Source: Flavobacterium sp. 245
GTDB lineage: Bacteria > Bacteroidota > Bacteroidia > Flavobacteriales > Flavobacteriaceae
Assembly: GCF_004362055.1 (NCBI RefSeq)
Contig: NZ_SNXB01000003.1
Coordinates: forward strand, 186,001 to 250,000
Reading direction: 5' to 3'
Length of the DNA: 64,000 nt
The notes under the pieces: generated by a model
What the model saw: only the letters and a program-made list of their open reading frames with translations
What the model was told of the DNA's origin: nothing
The model's database searches: none
Translations under genes and position numbers: made by a program
Part shown: one piece after another, positions 9,276-18,509 of the stretch
Layout of the letters: the number at the start of each line of letters is the position of its first letter
How positions within the stretch are numbered: position 1 is the stretch's first letter

Positions 9276-11756
9276 ATGAATATATTTTTCGGTAAAATTT
9301 CGCAAAAGTTTGATATCGTACAGTTAAAAGAAGGGTATTATACTGCACCAAAAGAATCGTCATGGTTTGGAGAACTCCAACTTGGCGATTATGTTTATAT
9401 GATTGGTGGCGATAAAGTACAATTTTGGCAAGCCAAAGAATGGGGTGTTAAAAATGATAAGGTATCTTTAATTTTTGATATTATAAACCCTGATTTAGGA
9501 ATTAATGTTTCTCAATTAATTACACTAAAATTTTTAAAGTTAACGAAAGCTTTAGCCGTTCTAACTTCTAGATCAGCCCGAAGTAAAGCTTTTTTTAAAT
9601 TGGAGATGTTAAAAGATATTCCTCTAACAGATTTATCTAATTCTCAATTTTATAAAAATCCTGAATTATATAGATCTATTAAAATTGAAAGCAGTAAAGA
9701 TGCCATTAAAAATTCAGAGGATATTCAATTAACTTTTGAAAATAACAAATTAGAATTGGTTGATAATGACTTTATAGATAGTTCAATTAAAGAACAATTT
9801 GTTGACAATCTAGACAAAAGAGGAAATGGAGCTAAAATGAAAGATCCTGTTCTAGATTATTTTTTTAAAGCTACTACTAATTTACCAACAACAATAAATC
9901 ATAAACAAATCGGGTTAAGGCGTTTTTATGATACTTTTTTTTGTGAATATAAAAATAATGAAAAGTATTTTCTTGTGGGTGCTTTTTGGGATACCGAAAA
10001 TCCACAGGATCAAACCGAACGTTTTATCAAAGAAAGCATGTGGTCTAATGGATATACCGACAAATTCACTAAAGAAGTAAATGCTGTTGCTGTAGGAAGT
10101 AATATAGCTATAAAATCAGCATTTGTGCGGGAAAAAACAAATGCCGTTATGGCAATAAAAGCTAGGGGAATTGTCACAAAAAATTTAAATAATGGCCAAA
10201 CTCTAGAAATCGAATGGGAAGAAGACTTTAAACCTTTCGAAGTTAATTTTGGAGGATATATGCAGACTATTAAAGAAGTAACGAAAAAAGATCAAATTCA
10301 AGCAATATGGAGTGATGACATACAATTAAGTAAAGAAAATGATTCTCTAATAAACAACAATTCATCTAATATTTATATTCCAAAAAACCAAATTCTTTAT
10401 GGCCCTCCCGGAACAGGAAAAACATACTACACCATTAATAAAGCATTATCAATTATTGAATCTAAAACTGAGGACGAAATTAAATCTGAGAAAAGAAATG
10501 TTCTAAAATCAAGATTCGATGACTATATAAAAAATGGTCAAATAGTTTTTACTACGTTCCATCAAAGCATGAGTTACGAAGATTTTATTGAAGGAATAAA
10601 ACCTAAAATTATTGAAGATTCCGAAGAAAATAAACAAGTAATTTATGGAATCGAAGATGGTATTTTCAAACAAATTGTTGAAAGTGCCAGAAAGGAAAGA
10701 ACCACAAGTAAAGAAATTATAGAAAGGTATAGTTTTGATGATGCATGGGATGACTTATATAATGAATCTGAAAAGCAAATAGAAAATAAAAACTCATTAA
10801 CTCTTACTATTCAAACTCCAAATTTAGGATTAGGTGTTGTTGAAATTACTGAGAGGGGTAATTTGAAATTGAAACCTATTTATTCTGAAGTAGCAAAAAC
10901 ATATATTGTTTCCTATGACAGAGCTAAAAAATTACAAGAGGTTTTTCCTGATTTGTCAGTCATTAAAAATATTGACAAAGAATTTAGAGCAGTTATAGGC
11001 GGTTCTAATTCGACAGCCTATTGGTCTGTATTAAATTATATCAATAATAAAATAAATCAAAGCTCAAAAATTATTAATACAGAAAATGAGCCAAAATTAC
11101 TACCTCATGTTTTAATCATTGACGAAATTAACAGAGGAAATATTTCTCAAATCTTCGGTGAGTTAATTACTTTAATTGAAGAAGATAAGCGCGCAGAAGA
11201 AAATGAAAAATTAGAAATAACATTACCGTACAGCAAGAAAAAATTCAGTGTACCATCAAATTTATATATTATCGGCACGATGAATACAGCTGACCGAAGT
11301 GTTGAAGCTTTAGATACAGCTTTGAGAAGACGCTTTAGTTTTACAGAAATGATGCCTCAATATAGTGATTTGGAGCAAATCGCATTCAATAATTTCAACT
11401 TAAAAGATGTTTTAAAAACTATAAATAAACGAATTGAAATTTTATTAGATCGTGATCATACCATTGGTCATTCTTTCTTTATAAATATTAAATCAAAAGA
11501 TACGATAGCTTTAGAAAACATTTTTCTAAATAAAATTACTCCTCTTTTACAAGAATACTTTTATCATGATTATGAAAAAATTGCATTGATTTTAGGTGAT
11601 GGATTTATTGAATGCGTTGAACCTAAAAATGACAATAAAACATTTGCAAGATGGACAGGAAATAATGTGACTGTTCCTGAATTAGTTCCTCAATTTATTT
11701 TGAGGAAAAAAATTGCTAATATTGAAGATGCTATTAATTCATTATTAAATAAATAA
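9276..11756 (+). CDS. mcrB: McrB-family GTP-dependent restriction motor
   Basis: AAA+ GTPase subunit of a type IV (modification-dependent) restriction system. The 826-residue protein has an N-terminal region of about 350 residues that presumably reads the modified DNA and that I cannot assign to a known reader fold. The motor follows: Walker A GPPGTGKT (376-383), Walker B IDEINRGN (615-622) and the McrB hallmark MNTADRS (669-675) ahead of LRRRFSF. The TAA stop shares its last A with the mcrC start. The gene begins 20 bp after the HNH nuclease gene, so it probably belongs to one long defence transcript. Confidence 0.92.
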   Translation: MNIFFGKISQKFDIVQLKEGYYTAPKESSWFGELQLGDYVYMIGGDKVQFWQAKEWGVKNDKVSLIFDIINPDLGINVSQLITLKFLKLTKALAVLTSRSARSKAFFKLEMLKDIPLTDLSNSQFYKNPELYRSIKIESSKDAIKNSEDIQLTFENNKLELVDNDFIDSSIKEQFVDNLDKRGNGAKMKDPVLDYFFKATTNLPTTINHKQIGLRRFYDTFFCEYKNNEKYFLVGAFWDTENPQDQTERFIKESMWSNGYTDKFTKEVNAVAVGSNIAIKSAFVREKTNAVMAIKARGIVTKNLNNGQTLEIEWEEDFKPFEVNFGGYMQTIKEVTKKDQIQAIWSDDIQLSKENDSLINNNSSNIYIPKNQILYGPPGTGKTYYTINKALSIIESKTEDEIKSEKRNVLKSRFDDYIKNGQIVFTTFHQSMSYEDFIEGIKPKIIEDSEENKQVIYGIEDGIFKQIVESARKERTTSKEIIERYSFDDAWDDLYNESEKQIENKNSLTLTIQTPNLGLGVVEITERGNLKLKPIYSEVAKTYIVSYDRAKKLQEVFPDLSVIKNIDKEFRAVIGGSNSTAYWSVLNYINNKINQSSKIINTENEPKLLPHVLIIDEINRGNISQIFGELITLIEEDKRAEENEKLEITLPYSKKKFSVPSNLYIIGTMNTADRSVEALDTALRRRFSFTEMMPQYSDLEQIAFNNFNLKDVLKTINKRIEILLDRDHTIGHSFFINIKSKDTIALENIFLNKITPLLQEYFYHDYEKIALILGDGFIECVEPKNDNKTFARWTGNNVTVPELVPQFILRKKIANIEDAINSLLNK

Positions 11757-13048
11757 TGTTTAAAGCTGATAAAACAATACAAGTCTTTGAGCACCATTCT
11801 CTTCATTATGGAAGAGAATATAAAAATGTATTTTTTGAAGAAAAGCATTTTACGGCTCTTGTAAAGTTAAATGAGCTTCATAATAATGAATATTTCACTG
11901 TAATTAATAAAGGAATCAAATTTAAGCAATACGTAGGCATTATTGCCGTTGACGGACTAAATATTGAGATTCTTCCTAAAATAGACAATAATAACGGAGA
12001 TGAAGCTGTATGGCAAAAAGTTCTAATAGAAATGCTTCGCATAACTAAAAAACTTAAAGTTCAAAAAGTCGGTGAAGCAAGTGTAAACAGGCAAAAAACA
12101 CATCTCCTTGATCTTTATTTCGAGTGGTTTTTAAATGAAGTTCAAATCTTAATTCATCAAGGTTTAATAAAACAATATTATAAGGAAACAAGTAATGTAA
12201 AAGCTTTAAAAGGGAAATTAGAATTTGCAGGACACATCAATAAAAATCTGGTTCATAAAGAGAGTTTTTACACTACACATCAGATTTATGATAAAGACCA
12301 TTTGATTCATCAAATTTTATCTAAAGCTTTAGATATCATAGAAAAATGTACTAAAGGAAACTATCTATACTCAAAATGTAAAACAGTCCAACTAGATTTT
12401 CCTGAAGTAAAAAATATTTCAGTTACAGAAGCAACATTTTCAAAAATTCCTAAAAATAGAAAAACAGCTCCATATGAAACTGCTTTAGCAATTTCAAAGT
12501 TTATTATATTAAATTTTGCTCCTAATGTTTCTAGTGGTTCAGAAAATATGCTGGCTTTACTTTTTGATATGAATTGTTTGTGGGAAGAGTATATATTAGC
12601 GAGATTAAAACAATGTGATCTAAAAGTATCTATTCGTGGTCAACAATCTACTCATTTTTGGAGTGGTATATCAATAAGACCAGACATTGTAATTGAACAT
12701 GAGTTTGGTAAGTTTATTATTGACACAAAATGGAAAAACATTTCTAATAATCAACCTTCAACTCATGATTTACGTCAAATGTATGTATACAATGATTATT
12801 GGAAATCTGCAAAAGCAATATTATTATATCCATCAAAAGAGAACAAATTTGATGGTTTTGAAAAATTCGAAGATCATCATATCCATACAAAGTATACTGA
12901 AATTAAACAACATGAATGCGGAATTGGTAAAATTTCTATTTTTGAAGAAGGAAAAAATATCTTAGATAAAAATATTGGAGTGAGAATTATGAAGTGGTTT
13001 AACCTTTCAAAATCAATTAATACCAAAGAAAGACATTATAAAGCCTAA
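11756..13048 (+). CDS. mcrC: McrC-family restriction nuclease subunit
   Basis: Nuclease subunit that pairs with McrB to cut modified DNA. The protein has 430 residues. The C-terminal PD-(D/E)xK-type core is visible as RPDIVIEH followed by IIDTKWK, giving D310 and D323-T-K325. The N-terminal half is the McrC-specific region that contacts the McrB ring. It overlaps mcrB by one base. It is the last plus-strand gene of the defence block and ends 37 bp before the convergent mobile-element genes. No terminator is obvious between the two. Confidence 0.92.
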   Translation: MFKADKTIQVFEHHSLHYGREYKNVFFEEKHFTALVKLNELHNNEYFTVINKGIKFKQYVGIIAVDGLNIEILPKIDNNNGDEAVWQKVLIEMLRITKKLKVQKVGEASVNRQKTHLLDLYFEWFLNEVQILIHQGLIKQYYKETSNVKALKGKLEFAGHINKNLVHKESFYTTHQIYDKDHLIHQILSKALDIIEKCTKGNYLYSKCKTVQLDFPEVKNISVTEATFSKIPKNRKTAPYETALAISKFIILNFAPNVSSGSENMLALLFDMNCLWEEYILARLKQCDLKVSIRGQQSTHFWSGISIRPDIVIEHEFGKFIIDTKWKNISNNQPSTHDLRQMYVYNDYWKSAKAILLYPSKENKFDGFEKFEDHHIHTKYTEIKQHECGIGKISIFEEGKNILDKNIGVRIMKWFNLSKSINTKERHYKA

Positions 13049-13084
13049 CATTAGAATCTTACTTAACAAGATATTTCTAATATT

Positions 13085-14182
13085 TTATAGTAATATCTTG
13101 GTATTTGAATCCAAGTAAACATCTGCCAAATCTGTACCTTTTGGATAATCTGAAGTTTCTATAAATTCACTAACTGCAATTTTAAAACCATTTGAATTTA
13201 ATTCGATTGATTTGTTTAGCCAATTATCATACTCTCCTTTATCAGGAAAAGCTACTATATCTCGGTGCTTAACAGCCTTCAATAGTTTAATATTAAAATT
13301 ACCGCTACTCCCTGTTGCAAGCCAAATGAAATCAGGAATAAAAATGCTCATTACATACGCAGTTTTTTCAGCCTCTACTATAGCAATAGTTTTTAGAGGA
13401 TGTTCATTAATCAGATGTAAACCAAATAAGCATTGGTCAAGTACAAAATTGGGTTCTTTGATTGCGCAATGCAACCAGTTAACCCTATCAGGTTTTTTAT
13501 ATCTTTTCCCTGTATGCCCGTCATATGGTATAATTTTACAACCGCGTATTTTCTCATTTTTATCAATTTGAAAAAATGCAGTCGAATTTTTCCAGAAATA
13601 ATCAGTACTTGAAATGAAATAGTCTTGCTTTGCATTAAATATCTGCTGTTTTGAAAAATGTTTTTCAAGAAACAATGTCAAATTATCAATTCGGGGATTT
13701 TCAATATACATTTTATACAGCAACTCCCCACTATGAAAACTCGGCATAACTTGGGGAACCGTTTCTTTGGTTGGAGGCATATTTACAAATTCGATTTTAT
13801 CAGTATTAAAATATTTACTTTCATTTGACTGATATAGAATGCTACTACCTTTTAAAAACCATTCCGTTATCCAACAATCTTTATTCGATTGTTCCAATAC
13901 TTGTGATTTTGGTACTATTGAAGTATTACCGTTACAATCTGTCAATTTGTATGCTTTATTCGAAATGCTCCTTAATGCCAAAAAAGAAATATGAAATGCC
14001 TTTTTTCCTCTAGGTGGAGCATTAAAATAATGACAATTTGTTGATCGATCACATCTTCCAAAATGATCAGGTAAATAATTACCCGTTTCGCTATCAACAA
14101 ACAAAACAAAAGTTCTTTTATTACAATTAGGACAAATGAATTTTTTGCTGCTTTTATCTAGAATAAATTTAAAATGTTCCAT
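13085..14182 (-). CDS. DUF6371-like zinc-finger/toprim primase-like protein of a mobile element
   Basis: A mobile-element protein with an N-terminal zinc-binding region (CPNCNKRTF from residue 17, then a second Cys/His pair in DRSTNCHY). A toprim-like C-terminal half contains IVEAEKTA and a later FPDKG, as in primases. This layout matches DUF6371 proteins found in Bacteroidota integrative elements. I chose the ATG at 14182, which places the zinc finger near the N-terminus; an in-frame GTG at 14209 would add nine residues. It lies downstream of the P4-type primase gene on the same strand. A role in element replication is inferred. Confidence 0.7.
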   Translation of the reverse strand: MEHFKFILDKSSKKFICPNCNKRTFVLFVDSETGNYLPDHFGRCDRSTNCHYFNAPPRGKKAFHISFLALRSISNKAYKLTDCNGNTSIVPKSQVLEQSNKDCWITEWFLKGSSILYQSNESKYFNTDKIEFVNMPPTKETVPQVMPSFHSGELLYKMYIENPRIDNLTLFLEKHFSKQQIFNAKQDYFISSTDYFWKNSTAFFQIDKNEKIRGCKIIPYDGHTGKRYKKPDRVNWLHCAIKEPNFVLDQCLFGLHLINEHPLKTIAIVEAEKTAYVMSIFIPDFIWLATGSSGNFNIKLLKAVKHRDIVAFPDKGEYDNWLNKSIELNSNGFKIAVSEFIETSDYPKGTDLADVYLDSNTKILL

Positions 14183-14211
14183 ATTAATAATGTTTATTTT
14201 TAGGTTCACTC

Positions 14212-14267
14212 TTTACACATTTTACACTTTAAAGTTTCTTAGTTGTGCAAAACGTGTAAAAAGTGTA
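14212..14267. repeat. Symmetrical iteron-like repeats between the two primase genes
   Basis: TTTACAC occurs at 14212-14218 and 14221-14227, and its complement GTGTA(AA) at 14254-14260 and 14263-14267. Both pairs therefore have a 9-bp step and they face each other across about 26 bp. The site sits in the 102-bp gap between the DUF6371 gene and the P4-type primase gene. An origin or autoregulatory site for the element is a reasonable inference; nothing shows binding directly. Confidence 0.45.
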
Positions 14268-14284
14268 CTCCAAAAAATATTTTT

Positions 14285-15880
14285 CTATTGATTAGATACA
14301 TAGGCTACATTACCACTGTTTATTCGCTTGACGAATATTTTATAATGATTAAGTCTTTGTATGAATTTGCTCTTACCAACAGGCCTGTAACCATCATCTA
14401 CACAAAACATTCTGTACTTATAATACAATTCAGCAATTAAAATATACTCTGTAGCTGAGGCAACATACTCCATTTCGCTAATGAATAACTGAACACTATC
14501 GCTTTGTTTTTCGTAATTATTTCTAGCATTTTCGACAGCGTCGCATTTACTAAAATTCCTTTGTTGGTATACTCTGTCAAGTCCCTGCAGCATCCAGTTA
14601 AAGACACCAGGGAGTTCATTTTGAATTATCTTTTGAGGTAGTTGCTTGTCTTGTTTTTCTTCGGGAATAGTTTTATCAAAATCAATGATTAAAAACCTTC
14701 TAAAATAAGCATGGGTATGCTCTACTTCTTTCGGCAATTCATTACAATTGAATATCAACTTTGCATATTCTGTTAATATAAAAGGATCTCCATGAGGTAA
14801 GCGAGCTTCAATAGGTTCGCCTGATGCCATTTGCTTAAAAATATCAGTTTCTAGTTTACCATTTATTTCGCTTGCGTAATTCACAAGTTTATTTCCTATT
14901 TTGGCTCTAAAATAACCATTACTATTAGTAAGACTTTGCAATGTGTAGTTGGTTATATTTTCAAATCCCAAAAGAGCATTAATTATTTCAAAAAAAACGC
15001 TTTTGCCGTTTGCTCCTGTTCCAAAAAGAATAAGCATTTTTTCAAGTTTTAAAACGCTCGGTTTTATAAATATGTAACCACAAAATTCAGCTAATATTTT
15101 TTGCTTGTCCTTGTCAGGCAATACTTCATCCAAATAGCTTTGGAATAAGGGTGCTGCTGCTTCAGGATCATATTCGAATGGCAATTGATGTGTAATAAAA
15201 TCTTTTGTCTCAAAAGCTCTAATTTCTCGATGATCAGGAGTTATTTCGAAAGTTCCATTTATCAAGTTGATTAAGATACAATTTCCTTTACCTTTTGGAG
15301 TCTGCAAATAAGCGTCAGACATAAACTGCTTATACAACTCCTCTCTAAAAGTATGAATTTTGCCTTCGAACTTTTCAACTCCCATCTTAAGAGCTACATT
15401 TCCTAAAAAAGATTGAAAATGCTCTTTATCAATCTCAGTCCAATAGCTGCCGTTATATAAATATATAAAGCCATTTTTCTTGCATAAACCCCATTCTTTG
15501 ATTTCTGCAATTTTTAAAAGTTGCTCAATACATAGAATTAAATAGTGCCTCTTACTAAGGTTGAATGTTTTTACTTTTTTAGCTAGTTTATCGTATTCTG
15601 ATTGCTGATTCTCGGACAAATCACCACCATTTAAAAGAATTGATTCGAGATGATGGTACTTTCCTTGTATTTCGTCGCTTTCTGGAAAAGCTAATAATTT
15701 AAAATCAACAGCTCCAATACTATGTAGCAGTTCCTGTAAAATGTCATCAGTTGTTTTTTTTATTGATTCAACATTGGTTCTTAATTCTTTAGCCTCATCA
15801 ATAATCAACTTTTTTAAATTATCTTTATCTTGCGGAATTATTGATAATTTACTCTCGCCATGGGTATTTTCGGTACTCAT
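14285..15880 (-). CDS. P4-type phage/plasmid primase-helicase
   Basis: A 531-residue protein of the D5/P4 superfamily-3 helicase type, which starts replication of phages and excised integrative elements. Walker A reads GTGANGKS (287-294). It is followed by features usual for the family: NKLVNYASEINGK, a Walker-B-like TEYAKLIFNCNELP, and FRRFLIIDFD. The N-terminal 200 residues are family-typical and carry no clear catalytic primase residues that I can see. The gene ends just before the repeat cluster at 14212-14267 and starts 6 bp after the HTH gene, so it is likely in one operon with it. Confidence 0.88.
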   Translation of the reverse strand: MSTENTHGESKLSIIPQDKDNLKKLIIDEAKELRTNVESIKKTTDDILQELLHSIGAVDFKLLAFPESDEIQGKYHHLESILLNGGDLSENQQSEYDKLAKKVKTFNLSKRHYLILCIEQLLKIAEIKEWGLCKKNGFIYLYNGSYWTEIDKEHFQSFLGNVALKMGVEKFEGKIHTFREELYKQFMSDAYLQTPKGKGNCILINLINGTFEITPDHREIRAFETKDFITHQLPFEYDPEAAAPLFQSYLDEVLPDKDKQKILAEFCGYIFIKPSVLKLEKMLILFGTGANGKSVFFEIINALLGFENITNYTLQSLTNSNGYFRAKIGNKLVNYASEINGKLETDIFKQMASGEPIEARLPHGDPFILTEYAKLIFNCNELPKEVEHTHAYFRRFLIIDFDKTIPEEKQDKQLPQKIIQNELPGVFNWMLQGLDRVYQQRNFSKCDAVENARNNYEKQSDSVQLFISEMEYVASATEYILIAELYYKYRMFCVDDGYRPVGKSKFIQRLNHYKIFVKRINSGNVAYVSNQ

Positions 15881-15886
15881 GGCTTT

Positions 15887-16156
15887 TTATCTTTTATATT
15901 TTAAAGATTTCACTTCAGAAAGGCCTTTTTCAAATTGAGATTCATCAATCAGAATTCTACGCCCGATTTTGTGGGCTTCAATTTTTCCCTCTTTAATGTA
16001 ATTTCTGATAGTTCCCTCCGAAAGACCATTTCTTACTGCTGTGACCTTAACTGAATGCCGTTTGTTTTTGGTAGTTTTTTGTGGATGCTTAATATCTAGT
16101 AATAACCTTTCAATATTCAGTAAGCGGGCTTCTAATATTTCAAATGGGTTGCTCAT
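15887..16156 (-). CDS. Excisionase-family helix-turn-helix protein
   Basis: An 89-residue DNA-binding protein. A C-terminal HTH_17-type module is visible: TAVRNGLSEGTIRNYIKEG followed by the wing KIEAHKIGRRILID. Proteins of this size and place in Bacteroidota elements serve as excisionases or as regulators of the adjacent replication genes. The gene leads directly into the primase gene. A double palindrome at 16205-16226 lies 49 bp upstream of its start and is a candidate autoregulatory operator. Confidence 0.8.
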   Translation of the reverse strand: MSNPFEILEARLLNIERLLLDIKHPQKTTKNKRHSVKVTAVRNGLSEGTIRNYIKEGKIEAHKIGRRILIDESQFEKGLSEVKSLKYKR

Positions 16157-16204
16157 AACTTTGTGTCTATTAGTTTCACAAAGATTATAACCAACCCAAT
16201 GATG

Positions 16205-16226
16205 GTAACCGGTTATAACCGGTTAC
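16205..16226. promoter_or_regulatory. Double palindromic operator upstream of the HTH gene
   Basis: Two abutting copies of the perfect 10-bp palindrome TAACCGGTTA (16206-16215 and 16216-16225) form a perfect 22-bp palindrome with one extra pairing base on each side. It lies between the HTH gene and the 246-residue gene, both read leftwards. A second inverted repeat (CTTTGTG/CACAAAG, 16159-16183) lies between it and the HTH start. Binding by the HTH protein is inferred from position. Confidence 0.5.
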
Positions 16227-16240
16227 TATTTTATAAGTAC

Positions 16241-16981
16241 CTAGTATTTAGGTACGTAATTTTTTAATAGTTTTATCTCGTCTTCTACTTTTTCTTTTAA
16301 TTCCGGGCTTACAATTTCAGCAACTGACTCAAAAAGATCAATCTTATTTTGTAATACTTTTAATGTTTCGTTTGGGTCTGTTATTCTTTTTTTACTACTC
16401 CAAACTTTATTATACTCCTGATAAAGATTATGTCCAGAAGTATATCCATATTTTTGAATAATTTCGTTTGCGTTTTCCTTACTTACAACCACTCCTTCAT
16501 AGACTAGCTTCAAAGCGATTTGTTTTACTGATAGCTTTTCTATTTTGATTTTTTCAGTTTCGAGTTGTATAAGCTCATTTTTTTTTGTTTCTAAAAATGA
16601 AATTATTTTAGGAAAAATCATTCTTATTTGAATTATTTTTCTTTCTATTTCTTGCGCTGATGCGTATTCATTCGTAGACTCAATAATGTCTTTGTACATT
16701 TTGTAGTAATAATTGGTATTCTCAATTGCAAAAATAAAATCATACATTTCCTGCGAGACAGAAAAAACTTTTAAATCTATTGAGGGAGACAACTTAAAGA
16801 ATGGACTAAAAGCAACTTCCGCTGAAAAGTTTATAATACGGGATACGATTTTATATTTCTCAATTTCAATATTAATGAAATCAATTGGCTCACTTTCTTC
16901 GTATTCTGAACAAAAACCATTTAAAAAGTCAAGATATTTTTGTTGATATTCTTTATATGAGTATACGATTTCCAAATCCAT
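16241..16981 (-). CDS. Unknown coiled protein of the mobile element
   Basis: A 246-residue protein without recognised domain. It is predicted largely alpha-helical and charged, with a helical stretch rich in Glu, Lys and Ile around residues 110-160. A GHNLYQEYN segment near residue 180 resembles a conserved patch seen in helical element proteins. It has no signal peptide or membrane segment. It lies between the integrase and HTH genes on the same strand. An inverted repeat GTACCTA/TAGGTAC (16237-16255) overlaps its stop codon. I cannot assign a function. Confidence 0.6.
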   Translation of the reverse strand: MDLEIVYSYKEYQQKYLDFLNGFCSEYEESEPIDFINIEIEKYKIVSRIINFSAEVAFSPFFKLSPSIDLKVFSVSQEMYDFIFAIENTNYYYKMYKDIIESTNEYASAQEIERKIIQIRMIFPKIISFLETKKNELIQLETEKIKIEKLSVKQIALKLVYEGVVVSKENANEIIQKYGYTSGHNLYQEYNKVWSSKKRITDPNETLKVLQNKIDLFESVAEIVSPELKEKVEDEIKLLKNYVPKY

Positions 16982-17045
16982 TTGCTACTTATTTTTTTAC
17001 TTTTTGTAATATTTAGAATTTTATTTTTGTAAACCTAGGTTTAGC

Positions 17046-18302
17046 TTAAATTATTTTCTTTAGAGGAATTTCTACACTAAAAACTTCATCCATTGCTTCT
17101 TTTTTCTCATCATCATTAACCTGATAGTATTGATTCAACGTTTTCATATCATTATGTCCAGTTATTGAAGCAATAAGCTTATCGCTTTTGCCCTGTCTTT
17201 TCATCATGGTAATAAATGTACGGCGTGCAGTGTGGGTGCTGATCCTGTCATAAAAAAACATATCCTCTTTAATGTTTTCCTTCCCTTTGGTGGTAACTTT
17301 TTGCACCATATGGGTATATTCCAATTCTTGAAAACAATCTTTAATGTACTTGTTTTGCTTTTGATTTGCAATCAAGGGTAATTTGTAATCGTACTTCAAC
17401 AAAATATACCTTGACAAACTTGTTAACGGAATTTCTCTCGCTTCTTTTGTTTCATCTTTATCCTCTTTAAGCATAATAGATATTTCCGAAACATTACTTT
17501 TTGTTATTAATGACAGTTCCCCAAAACGCATACCCGTAACACACGCGAATACAAAAACATCTCTCACTCGCTCCAAACTCTCAGTTTTAAATTCGTGCTG
17601 CATCAACTTATTTAGATCCTCGATAGTCAATGCAATTTGATTAGTAATAACCTTTGGCACTTTTTTAAAACCAACAAATGCATTATTAAATGTATATTTC
17701 TTCTCCAACGACCAGTACATAAAGGTTTTAAACAATGACAAATTTCTTGCATACGTATTATTTATATGCTTTAAATCATCCATACAATATGAAGTAAACT
17801 CATTATGAAACGTTTTATCTATTCGACTGTAGGTAAGCTTGTATTTCTTTACCTTCTCAAAGTTTTTGAGAATATTTTTAATGTTATCGTATCTCATAAT
17901 TGTAGCTTTCGACCACACTTGCCCCTTTTTCTTTTCTGCTATAAACTCATCATAAGCATCAAAAAAAACATTCTTTCCGGAAACTGTTCTTTTAAATTCC
18001 TCATCAAATACTTTTTTTAAAGCTGCTGATGTCAAAGTTTCTTTAATCCTTTTATAAAGGCTATCGGTCTCAATAAGTAAATCCGAGTAGCGATTTAATT
18101 GTTGCTTGAGTGTTTCAGATGTCTTTGCTCTTTTGCTGCCGGAAACAAATGGAAACTTATTTTCCTTATCCCAATGTTTTGGTAATATAGTTTCTCCGGT
18201 TGAGTAAACGAATTTCTTTCCCTCTTCTTTAAAAAAACAAGTAAAGAAAATTAATGTTTCTTTTTCCGAATTGGGTTCTTTTAGTTTAAAAGTGTATTTC
18301 AT
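17046..18302 (-). CDS. Tyrosine site-specific integrase
   Basis: Recombinase that inserts and excises the element. The protein has an N-terminal arm-binding region (about 1-90), a SAM-like core-binding domain (about 100-200) and the catalytic domain. The first catalytic Arg is in TGMRFGEL (R259). HTARRTF supplies the H-x-x-R motif, ITGHND a later His, and LNQYYQVN the nucleophilic Tyr (392 or 393). I prefer the ATG at 18302; an in-frame ATG at 18347 would add 15 residues and run into the repeats at 18327-18387. The gene lies about 208 bp from the attachment-like repeat at 18510, a usual integrase-att layout. Confidence 0.93.
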   Translation of the reverse strand: MKYTFKLKEPNSEKETLIFFTCFFKEEGKKFVYSTGETILPKHWDKENKFPFVSGSKRAKTSETLKQQLNRYSDLLIETDSLYKRIKETLTSAALKKVFDEEFKRTVSGKNVFFDAYDEFIAEKKKGQVWSKATIMRYDNIKNILKNFEKVKKYKLTYSRIDKTFHNEFTSYCMDDLKHINNTYARNLSLFKTFMYWSLEKKYTFNNAFVGFKKVPKVITNQIALTIEDLNKLMQHEFKTESLERVRDVFVFACVTGMRFGELSLITKSNVSEISIMLKEDKDETKEAREIPLTSLSRYILLKYDYKLPLIANQKQNKYIKDCFQELEYTHMVQKVTTKGKENIKEDMFFYDRISTHTARRTFITMMKRQGKSDKLIASITGHNDMKTLNQYYQVNDDEKKEAMDEVFSVEIPLKKII

Positions 18303-18326
18303 GTTGTGGAATCTAAGAACAAAAAT

Positions 18327-18387
18327 AGGTGCCAGATTAGGTGTCATTTTTTATACAAAAAACACATAGGTGCCATTTTAGGTGCTA
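18327..18387. repeat. Four 8-bp direct repeats beside the integrase gene (arm-site-like)
   Basis: AGGTGCCA (18327), AGGTGTCA (18339), AGGTGCCA (18368) and AGGTGCTA (18380) form two pairs, each with a 12-bp step; the pairs start 41 bp apart. All four point the same way and lie between the integrase start and the att-like sequence. Tyrosine integrases bind repeats of this sort (arm-type sites) near att. The role is inferred from spacing and position. Confidence 0.55.
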
Positions 18388-18509
18388 ATTTTTATGTAAT
18401 CTATTGTAACATATTGCAACAACAAATATAAAAATTAATCTGTATATCAGCTAATTAAACTACAAAAAATAATTTTAAGTTAAAAACAAACACAAAAAGT
18501 TCAAGAACC

